Source: an uncultured Synergistales bacterium (GTDB lineage Bacteria; Synergistota; Synergistia; Synergistales; Aminobacteriaceae). From it: 6,803 nt of DNA. Positions 1 to 5,867 of this stretch are shown piece after piece. The position numbers and the translations under genes are program-made. Location of the stretch: the NCBI GenBank assembly GCA_905233515.1, contig CAJOEQ010000048.1, positions 1 to 6,803 of the forward strand, in the 5' to 3' direction. Below the pieces are notes generated by a model. That model saw only the letters and a program-made list of their open reading frames with translations. It was not told where the DNA came from and searched no databases. Each line of letters starts with the position of its first letter. Within the stretch, counting starts at the first letter, position 1.

Positions 1-647
1 CTGAAATAATAGGCTCGCTTTCACTGGGTGCAGTAATGGGACTTATTTTAACTTGGCTTGAAAAATTATTTTTCTCGAACACTAATAGACTTTCAATGAC
101 TATAGCATTTATTTTGATGACTATTTCTCTTGCGTCGAGATTTAATTTATCTGCCTTGTTAGTGTGCATGACTTTAGGGACAATTTTTTGCAATTTAAGC
201 GAATATTCACAGGACATAATGACACGTTCTGAAAAATGGTGCGCACCTCTTTACGCTGTATTCTTTGTGTTGAGCGGTGCGAGACTTGATTTAAGCGTCT
301 TTCAATATAAATTTGTAATTATCACAGGATTTGTATATATTTTCATACGTTGTGCAGGGAAGTATTTAGGGGCTTTGTTGTCAAGTTCATTAATGCGATG
401 CAGTTCGGACGTAAAAAAATATCTCGGTGTAACACTCTTCCCGCAGGCCGGAGTCGCTCTTGGAATGGTAATAAGTGCGCAGGCTTTAGGATCAGAGACG
501 GGGGGACTCGTTCGGAATATAATTTTATTCAGCGTGTTAATTTATGAGCTTATCGGGCCCACGTTGACTCGAATTGCTTTGACTCGTGCTGGAGAAATTG
601 ACGAGCAATTACCTGAACTCAAAACTAGAGAGAGATTCAAGAAGTAA
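1..647 (+). CDS. Cation:proton antiporter, C-terminal part (5' truncated)
   Basis: This is the 3' portion of an inner-membrane monovalent cation/H+ exchanger. The frame is already open at position 3, and the codons before the first ATG (position 36) read EIIGSLSLGAV, so that ATG is internal and the true start lies outside the window. About 214 residues are visible. They are strongly hydrophobic, with roughly five to six membrane segments. Family-like motifs are PLYAVFFVLSGARLDL, KYLGVTLFPQAGVALGM and YELIGPTLTRIALTRAGEI, which resemble the C-terminal half of the membrane domain of CPA2-type antiporters. The protein ends in a short charged tail (ERFKK) with no visible TrkA-N or other cytoplasmic regulatory domain. 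I cannot tell Na+ from K+ specificity. It converges on the tRNA genes and is followed directly by a terminator. Confidence 0.85.
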   Translation, partial: EIIGSLSLGAVMGLILTWLEKLFFSNTNRLSMTIAFILMTISLASRFNLSALLVCMTLGTIFCNLSEYSQDIMTRSEKWCAPLYAVFFVLSGARLDLSVFQYKFVIITGFVYIFIRCAGKYLGALLSSSLMRCSSDVKKYLGVTLFPQAGVALGMVISAQALGSETGGLVRNIILFSVLIYELIGPTLTRIALTRAGEIDEQLPELKTRERFKK

Positions 648-651
648 CAAC

Positions 652-690
652 AAAAAAAACCTGCTGTAACAAGCAGGCTTTTATTTTTCT
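652..690. terminator. Bidirectional intrinsic terminator
   Basis: The stem CCTGCT (660-665) pairs with AGCAGG (672-677) around a 6-nt loop. On the plus strand it is followed by CTTTTATTTTTCTT. On the minus strand it is followed by eight T (A8 at 652-659 on plus). It begins 5 nt after the antiporter stop codon and lies 7 nt beyond the 3' end of the last tRNA, so it can end both converging transcripts. Confidence 0.85.
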
Positions 691-696
691 TGTGAG

Positions 697-769
697 AGCC
701 GATTTTCGGATTTGAACCGAAGACCCCATCCTTACCATGGATGTGCTCTGCCGGCTGAGCTAAATCGGC
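697..769 (-). tRNA. tRNA-Thr (anticodon GGT)
   Basis: The cloverleaf folds completely. The acceptor stem is GCCGATT/AATCGGC, the D stem is GCTC/GAGC, and the anticodon stem CATCC/GGATG carries loop ATGGTAA with anticodon GGT (plus-strand 734-736). The T stem is TTCGG/CCGAA with loop TTCAAAT. It reads ACC and ACU threonine codons. The discriminator base is T. The 3' CCA is not encoded (the next bases are CTC), so it must be added enzymatically. It is the last tRNA of the three-gene transcript. Confidence 0.95.
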
Positions 770-780
770 TTAATAAAAAA

Positions 781-863
781 TGGTGGAACATGGATTTGAA
801 CCATGGTAGACTCCCGTCGACAGATTTACAGTCTGTTGCCATTGACCACTCGGCCATTCCACC
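781..863 (-). tRNA. tRNA-Tyr (anticodon GTA)
   Basis: This is a class II tRNA of 83 nt. The acceptor stem is GGTGGAA/TTCCACC with discriminator A. The anticodon stem ACAGA/TCTGT carries loop CTGTAAA with anticodon GTA (plus-strand 827-829). The extra arm contains a GAC-GGGA-GTC hairpin, as expected for bacterial tRNA-Tyr. The T stem is CATGG/CCATG. The 3' CCA is not encoded. It is the middle gene of the three-tRNA cluster. Confidence 0.95.
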
Positions 864-877
864 GTAATTTTTTTAAC

Positions 878-953
878 TGGAGCCGGCAAGGGGACTCGAA
901 CCTCCGACCTGCTGATTACAAGTCAGCTGCTCTACCAACTGAGCTACACCGGC
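878..953 (-). tRNA. tRNA-Thr (anticodon TGT)
   Basis: The acceptor stem GCCGGTG pairs with TGCCGGC, with two G-U pairs at its base. The anticodon stem GCTGA/TCAGC carries loop CTTGTAA with anticodon TGT (plus-strand 918-920). The T arm has loop TTCGAGT. Unlike the two downstream tRNAs, its 3' CCA is encoded (plus-strand 878-880). It is the first gene of the tRNA transcript; its mature 5' end lies about 20 nt from the predicted transcription start. Confidence 0.95.
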
Positions 954-981
954 TAAATAAATCAATCAACAACGAATAGAA

Positions 982-1010
982 ATTTTACAGGGCATTATTT
1001 AATCTGTCAA
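982..1010 (-). promoter_or_regulatory. Sigma-70 promoter of the tRNA operon
   Basis: On the minus strand a perfect -35 TTGACA (1005-1010) is separated by exactly 17 nt from a -10 TAAAAT (982-987). The predicted start is near 975, about 20 nt before the first tRNA. The -35 box begins 9 nt after the stop codon of the upstream vWA gene, with no terminator between, so readthrough from that gene into the tRNAs is also possible. Confidence 0.85.
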
Positions 1011-1018
1011 GTTTATTT

Positions 1019-2461
1019 TTATGCGAAAATTTTTGAATAACGTTCGCTGTTAAGAGTCTCAAGCATAAATTTTAAAGGTGTAAGATTCTTACTCTTAATC
1101 ATTGCAAAGATTCTCGGAGATACGCCGCTTACAAGACAGACTCCAAGTTCATTAAATTTCACTGGCTGCTGTGGATTTCTGCTGTCGACGTTCCAGAAAA
1201 TTATTTGAGGCAATTTGTAATTATTCTTGCTGAAAATTTTTTTTGCGTATTCAAAATTTGTCAGGCTTGAATCTTCAGTGCAAGAATCAAATTCCATGTC
1301 AGAAATTATATATAATTTTTCGGGCATTTCTTCAGGCGGTATCTTATGCTTTATTGCAGTCTTTAGTATTAACTCGAAAACTTTTTGAAGATTCGTATTA
1401 GCTGCCTCGTTAAAGCTCTTGCAATACTTCACGCGTTCGTAGAGATCCCGGCCTTTAATTTCGACTAATTGCGGATTCTCTGAAAAAGTTATGAAATGAT
1501 TGTTAAATTCGCTCATGTTTCTTTCAGCGAAATAAATTCCCAGTGATAAAGCAACCGCAGCAGGTGATATAATGCCTTCTTCTCTGTACATTGAGGCCGA
1601 ACCGTCAATAACTGCTAAAGAGTTTTCACCGTTCGTGAAGTCTTCAAGAGATTCCCATGTTGTATTAAGTGCTTTGCGTTCGTCTTGAGTGATTTCTTTA
1701 TCTTCCCACCAGTCCACAAGAGGCAAAATTATCTCATAGGGCGCAAGAGTCCCAGTATGAAGCGTAGTTTTTCCGGCTGAGACATCTTCAAGAAATTTGC
1801 TGTAACGTTCGGGGTCATTCCTGATAAATGCCTTGTGATATTTAAGCATTGCTTTTGATGGCTGCTTTGAGTAGTCGAAATTATAATTTTTTTCGCGTAA
1901 ATTATTCTCGAGTAAATTAATTTTTTTGCGCAGACTCGTTAATAATTGCCTGTATTCTTTATAGTTCATGTCAAAAAATTTTGCGATAATTTTTGCGTAT
2001 TGTCTTGCTTGAGAATTTGACGCGTTAATCGACGGCAGCCACTTTGAAATTAGCGAGTCTTGATTTAATTGCGATTTTATGAGATTCAGCGCGTAATCTT
2101 TGCAATTTGTCTCAAGTAAGCATAATAAATCATCCCAGCGGCCATATTCGGGAATAAGTGCGATATTTTTTGCGATTGAGTCAGGGCTATTTTTTGCGAG
2201 CCATTCAAGAATCACCCGGAAAATTTTGCGCTCCCCGAGTCCTTGTCTAATATCCCGCGCGTAAAATGCAGTTCTCAAAGCTAGATCAGGATTTTCAGCA
2301 AATGCCCGCATGAATCTTAATTGTATAGAGTCAGAGTCTGAATTTCTTAATGCTCCGATTGCTGCGAATAAGTCAAGACATTCAGAGCCTGAAGATTTAT
2401 AAGTTATTGCCGCGTTTTCTGTTAGAGTAAAATTAGATTCGTTTTTGAGGTCTTCAAGCAT
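1019..2461 (-). CDS. DUF2828-type protein with C-terminal vWA domain (TROVE/Ro60-like architecture)
   Basis: This is a predicted cytoplasmic 480-residue protein with no signal peptide or membrane segment. Residues 1-270 are mostly helical and hold motifs I associate with the DUF2828 family: LTENAAITYKSSG (13-25), DIRQGLGERKIFRVI (70-84), IPEYGRWDDLL (103-113), QPSKAMLKYHKAFIRND (200-216). Residues about 280-460 form a von Willebrand A domain with an intact metal-binding MIDAS: D286-G-S288-A-S290, T356 and D388. Helical repeats followed by a MIDAS vWA domain resemble Ro60/TROVE proteins, which bind Y RNAs and misfolded RNA; that parallel is structural inference, not demonstrated homology, and no biochemical role is known to me. 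The ATG has a strong ribosome site, AGGAGGG at 2471-2477, 9 nt upstream. The leader holds two related hairpins and the tRNA operon follows directly, both consistent with an RNA-linked role. Confidence 0.8.
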   Translation of the reverse strand: MLEDLKNESNFTLTENAAITYKSSGSECLDLFAAIGALRNSDSDSIQLRFMRAFAENPDLALRTAFYARDIRQGLGERKIFRVILEWLAKNSPDSIAKNIALIPEYGRWDDLLCLLETNCKDYALNLIKSQLNQDSLISKWLPSINASNSQARQYAKIIAKFFDMNYKEYRQLLTSLRKKINLLENNLREKNYNFDYSKQPSKAMLKYHKAFIRNDPERYSKFLEDVSAGKTTLHTGTLAPYEIILPLVDWWEDKEITQDERKALNTTWESLEDFTNGENSLAVIDGSASMYREEGIISPAAVALSLGIYFAERNMSEFNNHFITFSENPQLVEIKGRDLYERVKYCKSFNEAANTNLQKVFELILKTAIKHKIPPEEMPEKLYIISDMEFDSCTEDSSLTNFEYAKKIFSKNNYKLPQIIFWNVDSRNPQQPVKFNELGVCLVSGVSPRIFAMIKSKNLTPLKFMLETLNSERYSKIFA

Positions 2462-2478
2462 AAATTAATACCCTCCTG

Positions 2479-2533
2479 AAAATAAACAAGGCGCAAAAAT
2501 TTTTCTCTCCGAATTTAATGCTGTATGCGCCTT
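2479..2533 (-). terminator. Possible attenuator or terminator at hairpin B
   Basis: On the minus strand the GC-rich stem AAGGCGCA/TGCGCCTT (2533-2526 with 2495-2488) is followed by GTTTATTTT and then directly by the ribosome site of the vWA gene. Stem plus U-rich tail fits an imperfect intrinsic terminator, so part of the transcripts may stop here. The 30-nt interior is longer than usual for a terminator, and the tail is interrupted by G and A. Confidence 0.35.
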
Positions 2534-2602
2534 TAAGATGACAAAGCACTAAATTTTTATATTGAAAGTATAAAATTTTAATTTGCTGTGAGTGCTTTTA
2601 TG
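2480..2602 (-). ncRNA. Structured leader or small RNA: two tandem bulged hairpins
   Basis: Read on the minus strand from the predicted start near 2602. Hairpin A (2598-2543) has stem AAAGCACT/AGTGCTTT, a 5'-side bulge CACAGCAAATT, an upper stem AAAATTTTATA/TATAAAAATTT (one A-A mismatch) and loop CTTTCAA. Hairpin B (2533-2488) has stem AAGGCGCA/TGCGCCTT, a 5'-side bulge TACAGCATT, a short upper stem AAATT/AATTT and a purine-rich loop. The two align along their length. In the lower stem three base pairs differ by paired changes (A-T to G-C twice, T-A to A-T once) while the ACAGCA bulge core stays identical. Compensatory change argues for selection on folded RNA rather than on a DNA operator sequence. 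It may be a cis-acting leader for the downstream vWA gene, a small RNA of about 120 nt bound by that protein, or both; function is inference. Confidence 0.6.
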
Positions 2603-2608
2603 TGAGAG

Positions 2609-2638
2609 ATTATATCATGAAATTTTTTTTGCTGACTC
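2609..2638 (-). promoter_or_regulatory. Extended -10 promoter for the leader and vWA gene
   Basis: On the minus strand TGATATAAT (2609-2617) is a perfect extended -10 element (TGnTATAAT). A weak -35 GAGTCA (2633-2638, 3 of 6 matches) sits 18 nt upstream. The predicted start is near 2602, only about 4 nt before hairpin A, so the transcript would begin almost exactly with the structured element. Confidence 0.7.
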
Positions 2639-2664
2639 GCGCTTAACTCACAAAATTATTTACT

Positions 2665-2688
2665 CGTGAAATTTTTTGCGTGTTCACG
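2665..2688. repeat. Inverted repeat within duplication copy 1
   Basis: CGTGAA (2665-2670) and TTCACG (2683-2688) form a perfect 6-bp inverted repeat around 12 nt. The matching place in copy 2 (about 2815-2835) can pair only with several G-U pairs. It could be an operator half-site pair or an RNA stem; nothing else supports a function. Confidence 0.4.
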
Positions 2689-2700
2689 AAAATTTTTAGC

Positions 2701-2709
2701 TGATAAAAT
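2701..2709 (+). promoter_or_regulatory. Possible rightward extended -10, duplication copy 1
   Basis: TGATAAAAT matches the extended -10 pattern TGnTAtAAT with one change. A poor -35 (TGTTCA, 2681-2686) lies 17 nt upstream. It would drive transcription toward hslV with a leader of about 340 nt. The element is conserved in the second copy. Confidence 0.3.
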
Positions 2710-2775
2710 ATTGCAATGTAAGAAAATTTTTAGCTTTGTGAGTAATTGCTATTACTGGAAAAATTTAATATTTTT

Positions 2776-2798
2776 GTATTAGTAAATGTATTAGTAAA
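2776..2798. repeat. Two tandem 11-nt repeats at 12-nt period
   Basis: GTATTAGTAAA occurs at 2776-2786 and again at 2788-2798, with one nucleotide between. Two units only, in AT-rich intergenic DNA between the two larger duplication copies. No function is evident. Confidence 0.6.
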
Positions 2799-2849
2799 AC
2801 TTGCTTATTTCCCCTGTGAATTTTTGCGTGTTCGTGTAAAAAATTTAGC

Positions 2850-2858
2850 TGATAAAAT
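2850..2858 (+). promoter_or_regulatory. Possible rightward extended -10, duplication copy 2
   Basis: TGATAAAAT is identical to the element in copy 1 and lies 200 nt before the hslV reading frame. No good -35 is present. It is one of the better candidates for the hslV-hslU-codY promoter. Alternatives are TATACT (3029-3034) or GATAAT (3024-3029), neither with a convincing -35. Confidence 0.3.
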
Positions 2859-3057
2859 ATGCGTTACTAGAAAATTTTAATATTTTGTAGCTGTAAAACT
2901 GGTAATTATTCACGTGAAATAAACTTTTATAATTATATCAAGCAAGATTATTGATTCAAGTATCGAAAAAATACACAGAAAAATTTAATTTAATCGCATT
3001 ATTCCAAATAATAAAGCAAATGAGATAATATACTCAAGCAAAAATTTATATTCAAAC

Positions 3058-3606
3058 ATGAAAGGATTGATTAAGCTGTTTAACGGAACTACTATTGTTT
3101 GCGTGAGAAAGGACTCGCGCGTTGCAATGGCAGGAGACGGCCAAGTTACTCTAGGTTCGCAGGTCATAAAAGGTAATGCCCGCAAAGTTCGGACTCTTTT
3201 AGGGGGGAAAATTTTAGTCGGTTTTGCTGGAGGTACTGCGGACGCTATGACATTGCTTGAAAAATTTGAGGACTGCCTAGAACAGGAAAAAGGCGACTTA
3301 ATGAAAGGTGCTGTAAAACTTGTTAGAGAATGGCGGCTTGATAAGGCTTTAAGACGTTTAGAAGCTATGATGTTAGCTGCTGATAAAGAAATCACGTTAT
3401 TATTGAGCGGCGCGGGCGATGTCTTAGAACCTGAAGGCGATGTTGCTTCTATAGGATCTGGATCGGGTTATGCTTTGGCGGCTGGGCGTGCTTTGAGGGA
3501 GTCGACTGACAAGAGTCCCGAAGAAATTGCGCGTCGTGCTATTGAGTTAGCTTCTGAAATTTGCATTTACACGAATAAGAATATCACACTTGAGGTACTA
3601 GAATAA
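3058..3606 (+). CDS. hslV: ATP-dependent protease peptidase subunit HslV
   Basis: HslV (ClpQ) is the N-terminal-threonine peptidase of the cytoplasmic HslUV protease, a double hexamer capped by HslU. From the ATG at 3058 it has 182 residues, near the usual size. [27 protein letters not shown] sequence is diagnostic. Thr11 would be mature Thr1 after propeptide removal, Asp27 matches mature Asp17 and Lys43 matches mature Lys33. GFAGGTADA and the C-terminal [16 protein letters not shown] are also typical. The start is uncertain: ATG 3058 has no upstream ribosome site and adds a ten-residue propeptide. An in-frame CTG at 3076, 9 nt after AAAGGA (3061-3066), would give the short propeptide (MFNG) more usual for the family. 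Its stop overlaps the hslU ATG by one base (TAATG), implying coupled translation. No xerC lies upstream. Confidence 0.95.
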   Translation: MKGLIKLFNGTTIVCVRKDSRVAMAGDGQVTLGSQVIKGNARKVRTLLGGKILVGFAGGTADAMTLLEKFEDCLEQEKGDLMKGAVKLVREWRLDKALRRLEAMMLAADKEITLLLSGAGDVLEPEGDVASIGSGSGYALAAGRALRESTDKSPEEIARRAIELASEICIYTNKNITLEVLE

Positions 3607-5018
3607 TGGAGAAAAAAATCACGTCGGAATTAACTCCCGCAAAAATTATTGAGCATTTAAATCGTTACATAGTCGGTCAAAATAAAGCAAAACGAGCTGT
3701 AGCAATTGCCCTAAGAAATCGAATCAGGCGGCGCGCTTTACCCCCTGAACTAGCACATGAAGTAATGCCGAAAAATATTTTAATGGTCGGACCAACCGGA
3801 GTCGGGAAAACTGAAATCGCACGGAGACTCGCGACTCTTTCAAATGCGCCCTTTGTGAAAGTTGAAGCTACAAAATTTACTGAAATTGGCTATGTAGGCC
3901 GGGACGTTGAGACAATGATTAGAGATTTAACGGAATTTGCCGTCTCAATGGTACGTAAAAGAATGATCGAAGAAGTACAAGCTCCGGCACTTGAACGAGC
4001 AGAAGAAAGAATATTAGACTCATTATTGCCGAGACGTGAGCAAAAATTTTCAGTGCCTGATTTCATGAGAGCTTTTGCAGGAGCAGCTAAGGACGAGAAA
4101 GAAGAAATCGAACAGCCCGAACCTGAACCGCCCGCAGATAATAAAACTCGTGAGAGATTCAGAAAGATGCTCAAAGAAGGGAAGCTTGACGGACGAGACA
4201 TTGAAATTGAAATAAATGACAATAACCCGTCTTTGCCGATTTTCGGGACTCCTGGAATGGACGTAATGGGCATAAATTTAACTGAAATGCTCGGCGGAAT
4301 GATTCCAAAGAAAACTAAGCGGCGGCACCTGAAAGTAAAAGAGGCTTTGCGAATCTTACAGCAGGAAGAAGCCGAAAAATTAATAGACACTGACGCAATG
4401 TCAAAAGAAGCTCTTGATATGGCTCAGGAAGACGGAATAATTTTCCTTGATGAGATTGACAAAGTAGTTGTAAAGGGCGGCAGCTCTCATGGCCCTGACG
4501 TAAGCAGAGAAGGAGTCCAGCGCGATTTATTGCCCATTGTTGAAGGCTCGACCGTGCAGACTCGTTATGGTCCAGTCAAGACAGATCATATTTTATTTAT
4601 TGCTGCGGGTGCATTCAGCGGCGTTAAACCGTCTGATTTGATTCCTGAATTACAAGGCCGATTTCCTATTAGAGTCGAGCTTGAGCCTTTGAGCTGGGAG
4701 AATTTACAGCAAATTTTGACCGAACCTGAAAATAGTTTAATTCGTCAATATGAGGCTTTAATTTCAACTGAAGGCACGGAAATAATTTTTACACCTGAGG
4801 CCACGCAGGAAATAGCAAAACTCGCTCACAAAATGAATTCAGAAATGGAAGATATTGGAGCGCGCAGACTTCACACAATGATGGAGCAGTTACTCGAAGA
4901 AATTAGCTTCTCAGTCTGTGATATGGAAGTCGAAAAAATTGAGATTACCCCCGAAATGGTACGGGAGAAATTAAGCAGCTTAGTTGAAAATCGTGATATA
5001 AGACGTTATTTATTATAA
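3606..5018 (+). CDS. hslU: ATP-dependent protease ATPase subunit HslU
   Basis: HslU (ClpY) is the AAA+ unfoldase that recognises substrates and feeds them to HslV. At 470 residues it is within the usual range. The N-terminal part has LTPAKIIEHLNRYIVGQNKAKRAVA-type sequence. Walker A GPTGVGKT is at 62-69 and Walker B GIIFLDEID at 277-285. The charged intermediate I-domain, which contacts substrate, lies between them at about 108-240. LQGRFPIRVEL (349-359) and ARRLHTMMEQLLEEISF are the conserved sensor and C-domain elements. The protein ends RRYLL, like the family's C-terminal tail that inserts into HslV and activates it. All catalytic motifs are intact. GAGG at 3592-3595 can act as ribosome site, 10 nt before the ATG, within the end of hslV. 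Confidence 0.97.
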   Translation: MEKKITSELTPAKIIEHLNRYIVGQNKAKRAVAIALRNRIRRRALPPELAHEVMPKNILMVGPTGVGKTEIARRLATLSNAPFVKVEATKFTEIGYVGRDVETMIRDLTEFAVSMVRKRMIEEVQAPALERAEERILDSLLPRREQKFSVPDFMRAFAGAAKDEKEEIEQPEPEPPADNKTRERFRKMLKEGKLDGRDIEIEINDNNPSLPIFGTPGMDVMGINLTEMLGGMIPKKTKRRHLKVKEALRILQQEEAEKLIDTDAMSKEALDMAQEDGIIFLDEIDKVVVKGGSSHGPDVSREGVQRDLLPIVEGSTVQTRYGPVKTDHILFIAAGAFSGVKPSDLIPELQGRFPIRVELEPLSWENLQQILTEPENSLIRQYEALISTEGTEIIFTPEATQEIAKLAHKMNSEMEDIGARRLHTMMEQLLEEISFSVCDMEVEKIEITPEMVREKLSSLVENRDIRRYLL

Positions 5019-5042
5019 ATTTTATTAGGAGGGAATTTATTT

Positions 5043-5852
5043 ATGGCTAGACATGACGACACCGACAAGGCACTAAATGAACTCTTGAGAAAAACTAGAC
5101 GTGTAGGGCGGGCTTTTCAGTCAAAACGTGAGGGCGAACCGTTAAATTATTATCACTTGTCCGAGATGCTTTCTGAATTCTCGACCGCAAATGTTTATAT
5201 AGTCGACAAGTCCGGGAAGATGCTAGGTTATTTCTGGCTGCCTGAGTATAAATCTAAGGCACTATCAGACAGTTTTAATAATGGAGTAATGCCCCGTGAA
5301 TTTGTAATTAGAATGAATCGCTGCATAGATTCAGAAATTCATGACGAAGACGCGTTTTTATTCGATGACGCTTATTCAGGCGAGAAACCCGAAAAGCATT
5401 TAATGTACGTGCCTATTATAGGAGTCAGCGCAGAGAGACTCGGCACTATTATGCTTGTGAGATTTCATGCTCCTTTCTTAGTTGAAGATATTTTACTCGC
5501 TGAATATTTAGGCATGATCGCAGGTATTGAGATTTTAAACGAGCGCGCAAAATTAATTGAAGAGACTTCAAGAAATCGACTCAGCGTACAAATGGCCATG
5601 CGTGCACTGTCTTATTCTGAACTTGAGAGCATGAAACATATTATCGCGGAGTTAGACGGGCCCGAGGGAGTCGCTATTGCGTCAAAAGTTGCTGACAGAG
5701 TCGGCGTTACAAGAAGTGTTATAGTGAATGCATTGCGAAAACTTGAGAGTGCCGGCTTAATTGAGAGTCGGAGTCTCGGCATGAAAGGAACTTATATAAA
5801 AGTTTTGAGTCCCCTTTTGCTTGAGTATCTCGAGAAAGATAAAATTGATTAA
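5043..5852 (+). CDS. codY: GTP and branched-chain amino-acid sensing global regulator CodY
   Basis: CodY is a dimeric DNA-binding regulator that represses nutrient-scavenging and stationary-phase genes when GTP and branched-chain amino acids are plentiful. The 269 residues comprise an N-terminal GAF domain (about 12-155, with VPIIGVSAERLGTIML at 123-138), a linker helix (about 155-195, SVQMAMRALSYSELES) and a C-terminal winged helix-turn-helix. The wHTH stretches ASKVADRVGVTRSVIVNALR and ESRSLGMKGTYIKVL (212-255) are nearly identical to B. subtilis CodY as I recall it. It is about ten residues longer than the 259-residue B. subtilis protein, mainly at the N terminus (MARHDDTDKALN). The start is supported by AGGAGGG at 5027-5033, 9 nt upstream. 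It follows hslU by 24 nt, so it is cotranscribed with the protease. The GAF sequence diverges around the isoleucine pocket. Confidence 0.95.
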   Translation: MARHDDTDKALNELLRKTRRVGRAFQSKREGEPLNYYHLSEMLSEFSTANVYIVDKSGKMLGYFWLPEYKSKALSDSFNNGVMPREFVIRMNRCIDSEIHDEDAFLFDDAYSGEKPEKHLMYVPIIGVSAERLGTIMLVRFHAPFLVEDILLAEYLGMIAGIEILNERAKLIEETSRNRLSVQMAMRALSYSELESMKHIIAELDGPEGVAIASKVADRVGVTRSVIVNALRKLESAGLIESRSLGMKGTYIKVLSPLLLEYLEKDKID

Positions 5853-5867
5853 TTTAATTCTTAGTTG

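Larger units (their letters stand above)
2654..2920. repeat. Imperfect segmental duplication in an AT-rich gene-free region
   Basis: No gene is visible between the leader and hslV (about 2603-3057). The area contains an imperfect direct duplication. TTTTTGCGTGTTC occurs at 2673-2685 and 2821-2833. TTTAGCTGATAAAATAT occurs at 2695-2711 and 2844-2860, both exact. A flanking block, TTACTGGAAAAATTTAATAT against TTACTAGAAAATTTTAATAT, starts at 2752 and 2864. Copy 2 lacks about 37 nt present in copy 1 (roughly 2713-2750). That extra part contains a second GAAAATTTTTAGCT (2688-2701 and 2722-2735) and a small hairpin AGTAAT-TGCT-ATTACT (2741-2756). A third fragment, AATTATT followed by a CGTGAAAT-like block, occurs near 2655-2672 and 2904-2920. 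No mobile-element ends or target duplications are apparent. Confidence 0.75.

Noticed and set aside
350..547. Second plus-strand frame inside the antiporter gene
   Set aside because: It overlaps a clearly conserved membrane protein frame entirely and encodes no recognisable product.
2480..2602. YrlA-type Y RNA with a tRNA-like module
   Set aside because: No D-arm or T-loop like sequence is present in the leader, so it cannot be assigned to the known tRNA-mimicking Y RNA class; only the bulged stems are comparable.
2480..2602. T-box or metabolite riboswitch in the vWA leader
   Set aside because: No T-box sequence or riboswitch core that I can recognise, and the downstream gene is neither biosynthetic nor a transporter.
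2686..2884. GAAAATT-rich sites as CodY boxes controlling hslVU-codY
   Set aside because: The best stretch (2862-2876) still has five mismatches to AATTTTCWGAAAATT, and such words are expected by chance in this AT-rich DNA. CodY binding sites in this organism are unknown.
2462..3057. CRISPR array or insertion sequence in the repeated intergenic region
   Set aside because: Repeats are two imperfect copies of unequal length without regular spacers, and there are no terminal inverted repeats or transposase remnants.
2985..3395. Open frame on the minus strand opposite hslV
   Set aside because: It is the antisense of a strongly conserved gene, its product has low complexity rich in Ser, Pro and Phe, and no family motif or ribosome site is present.
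3890..4390. Open frame on the minus strand inside hslU
   Set aside because: Serine-rich shadow of the HslU I-domain region; no ribosome site, no recognisable motif.
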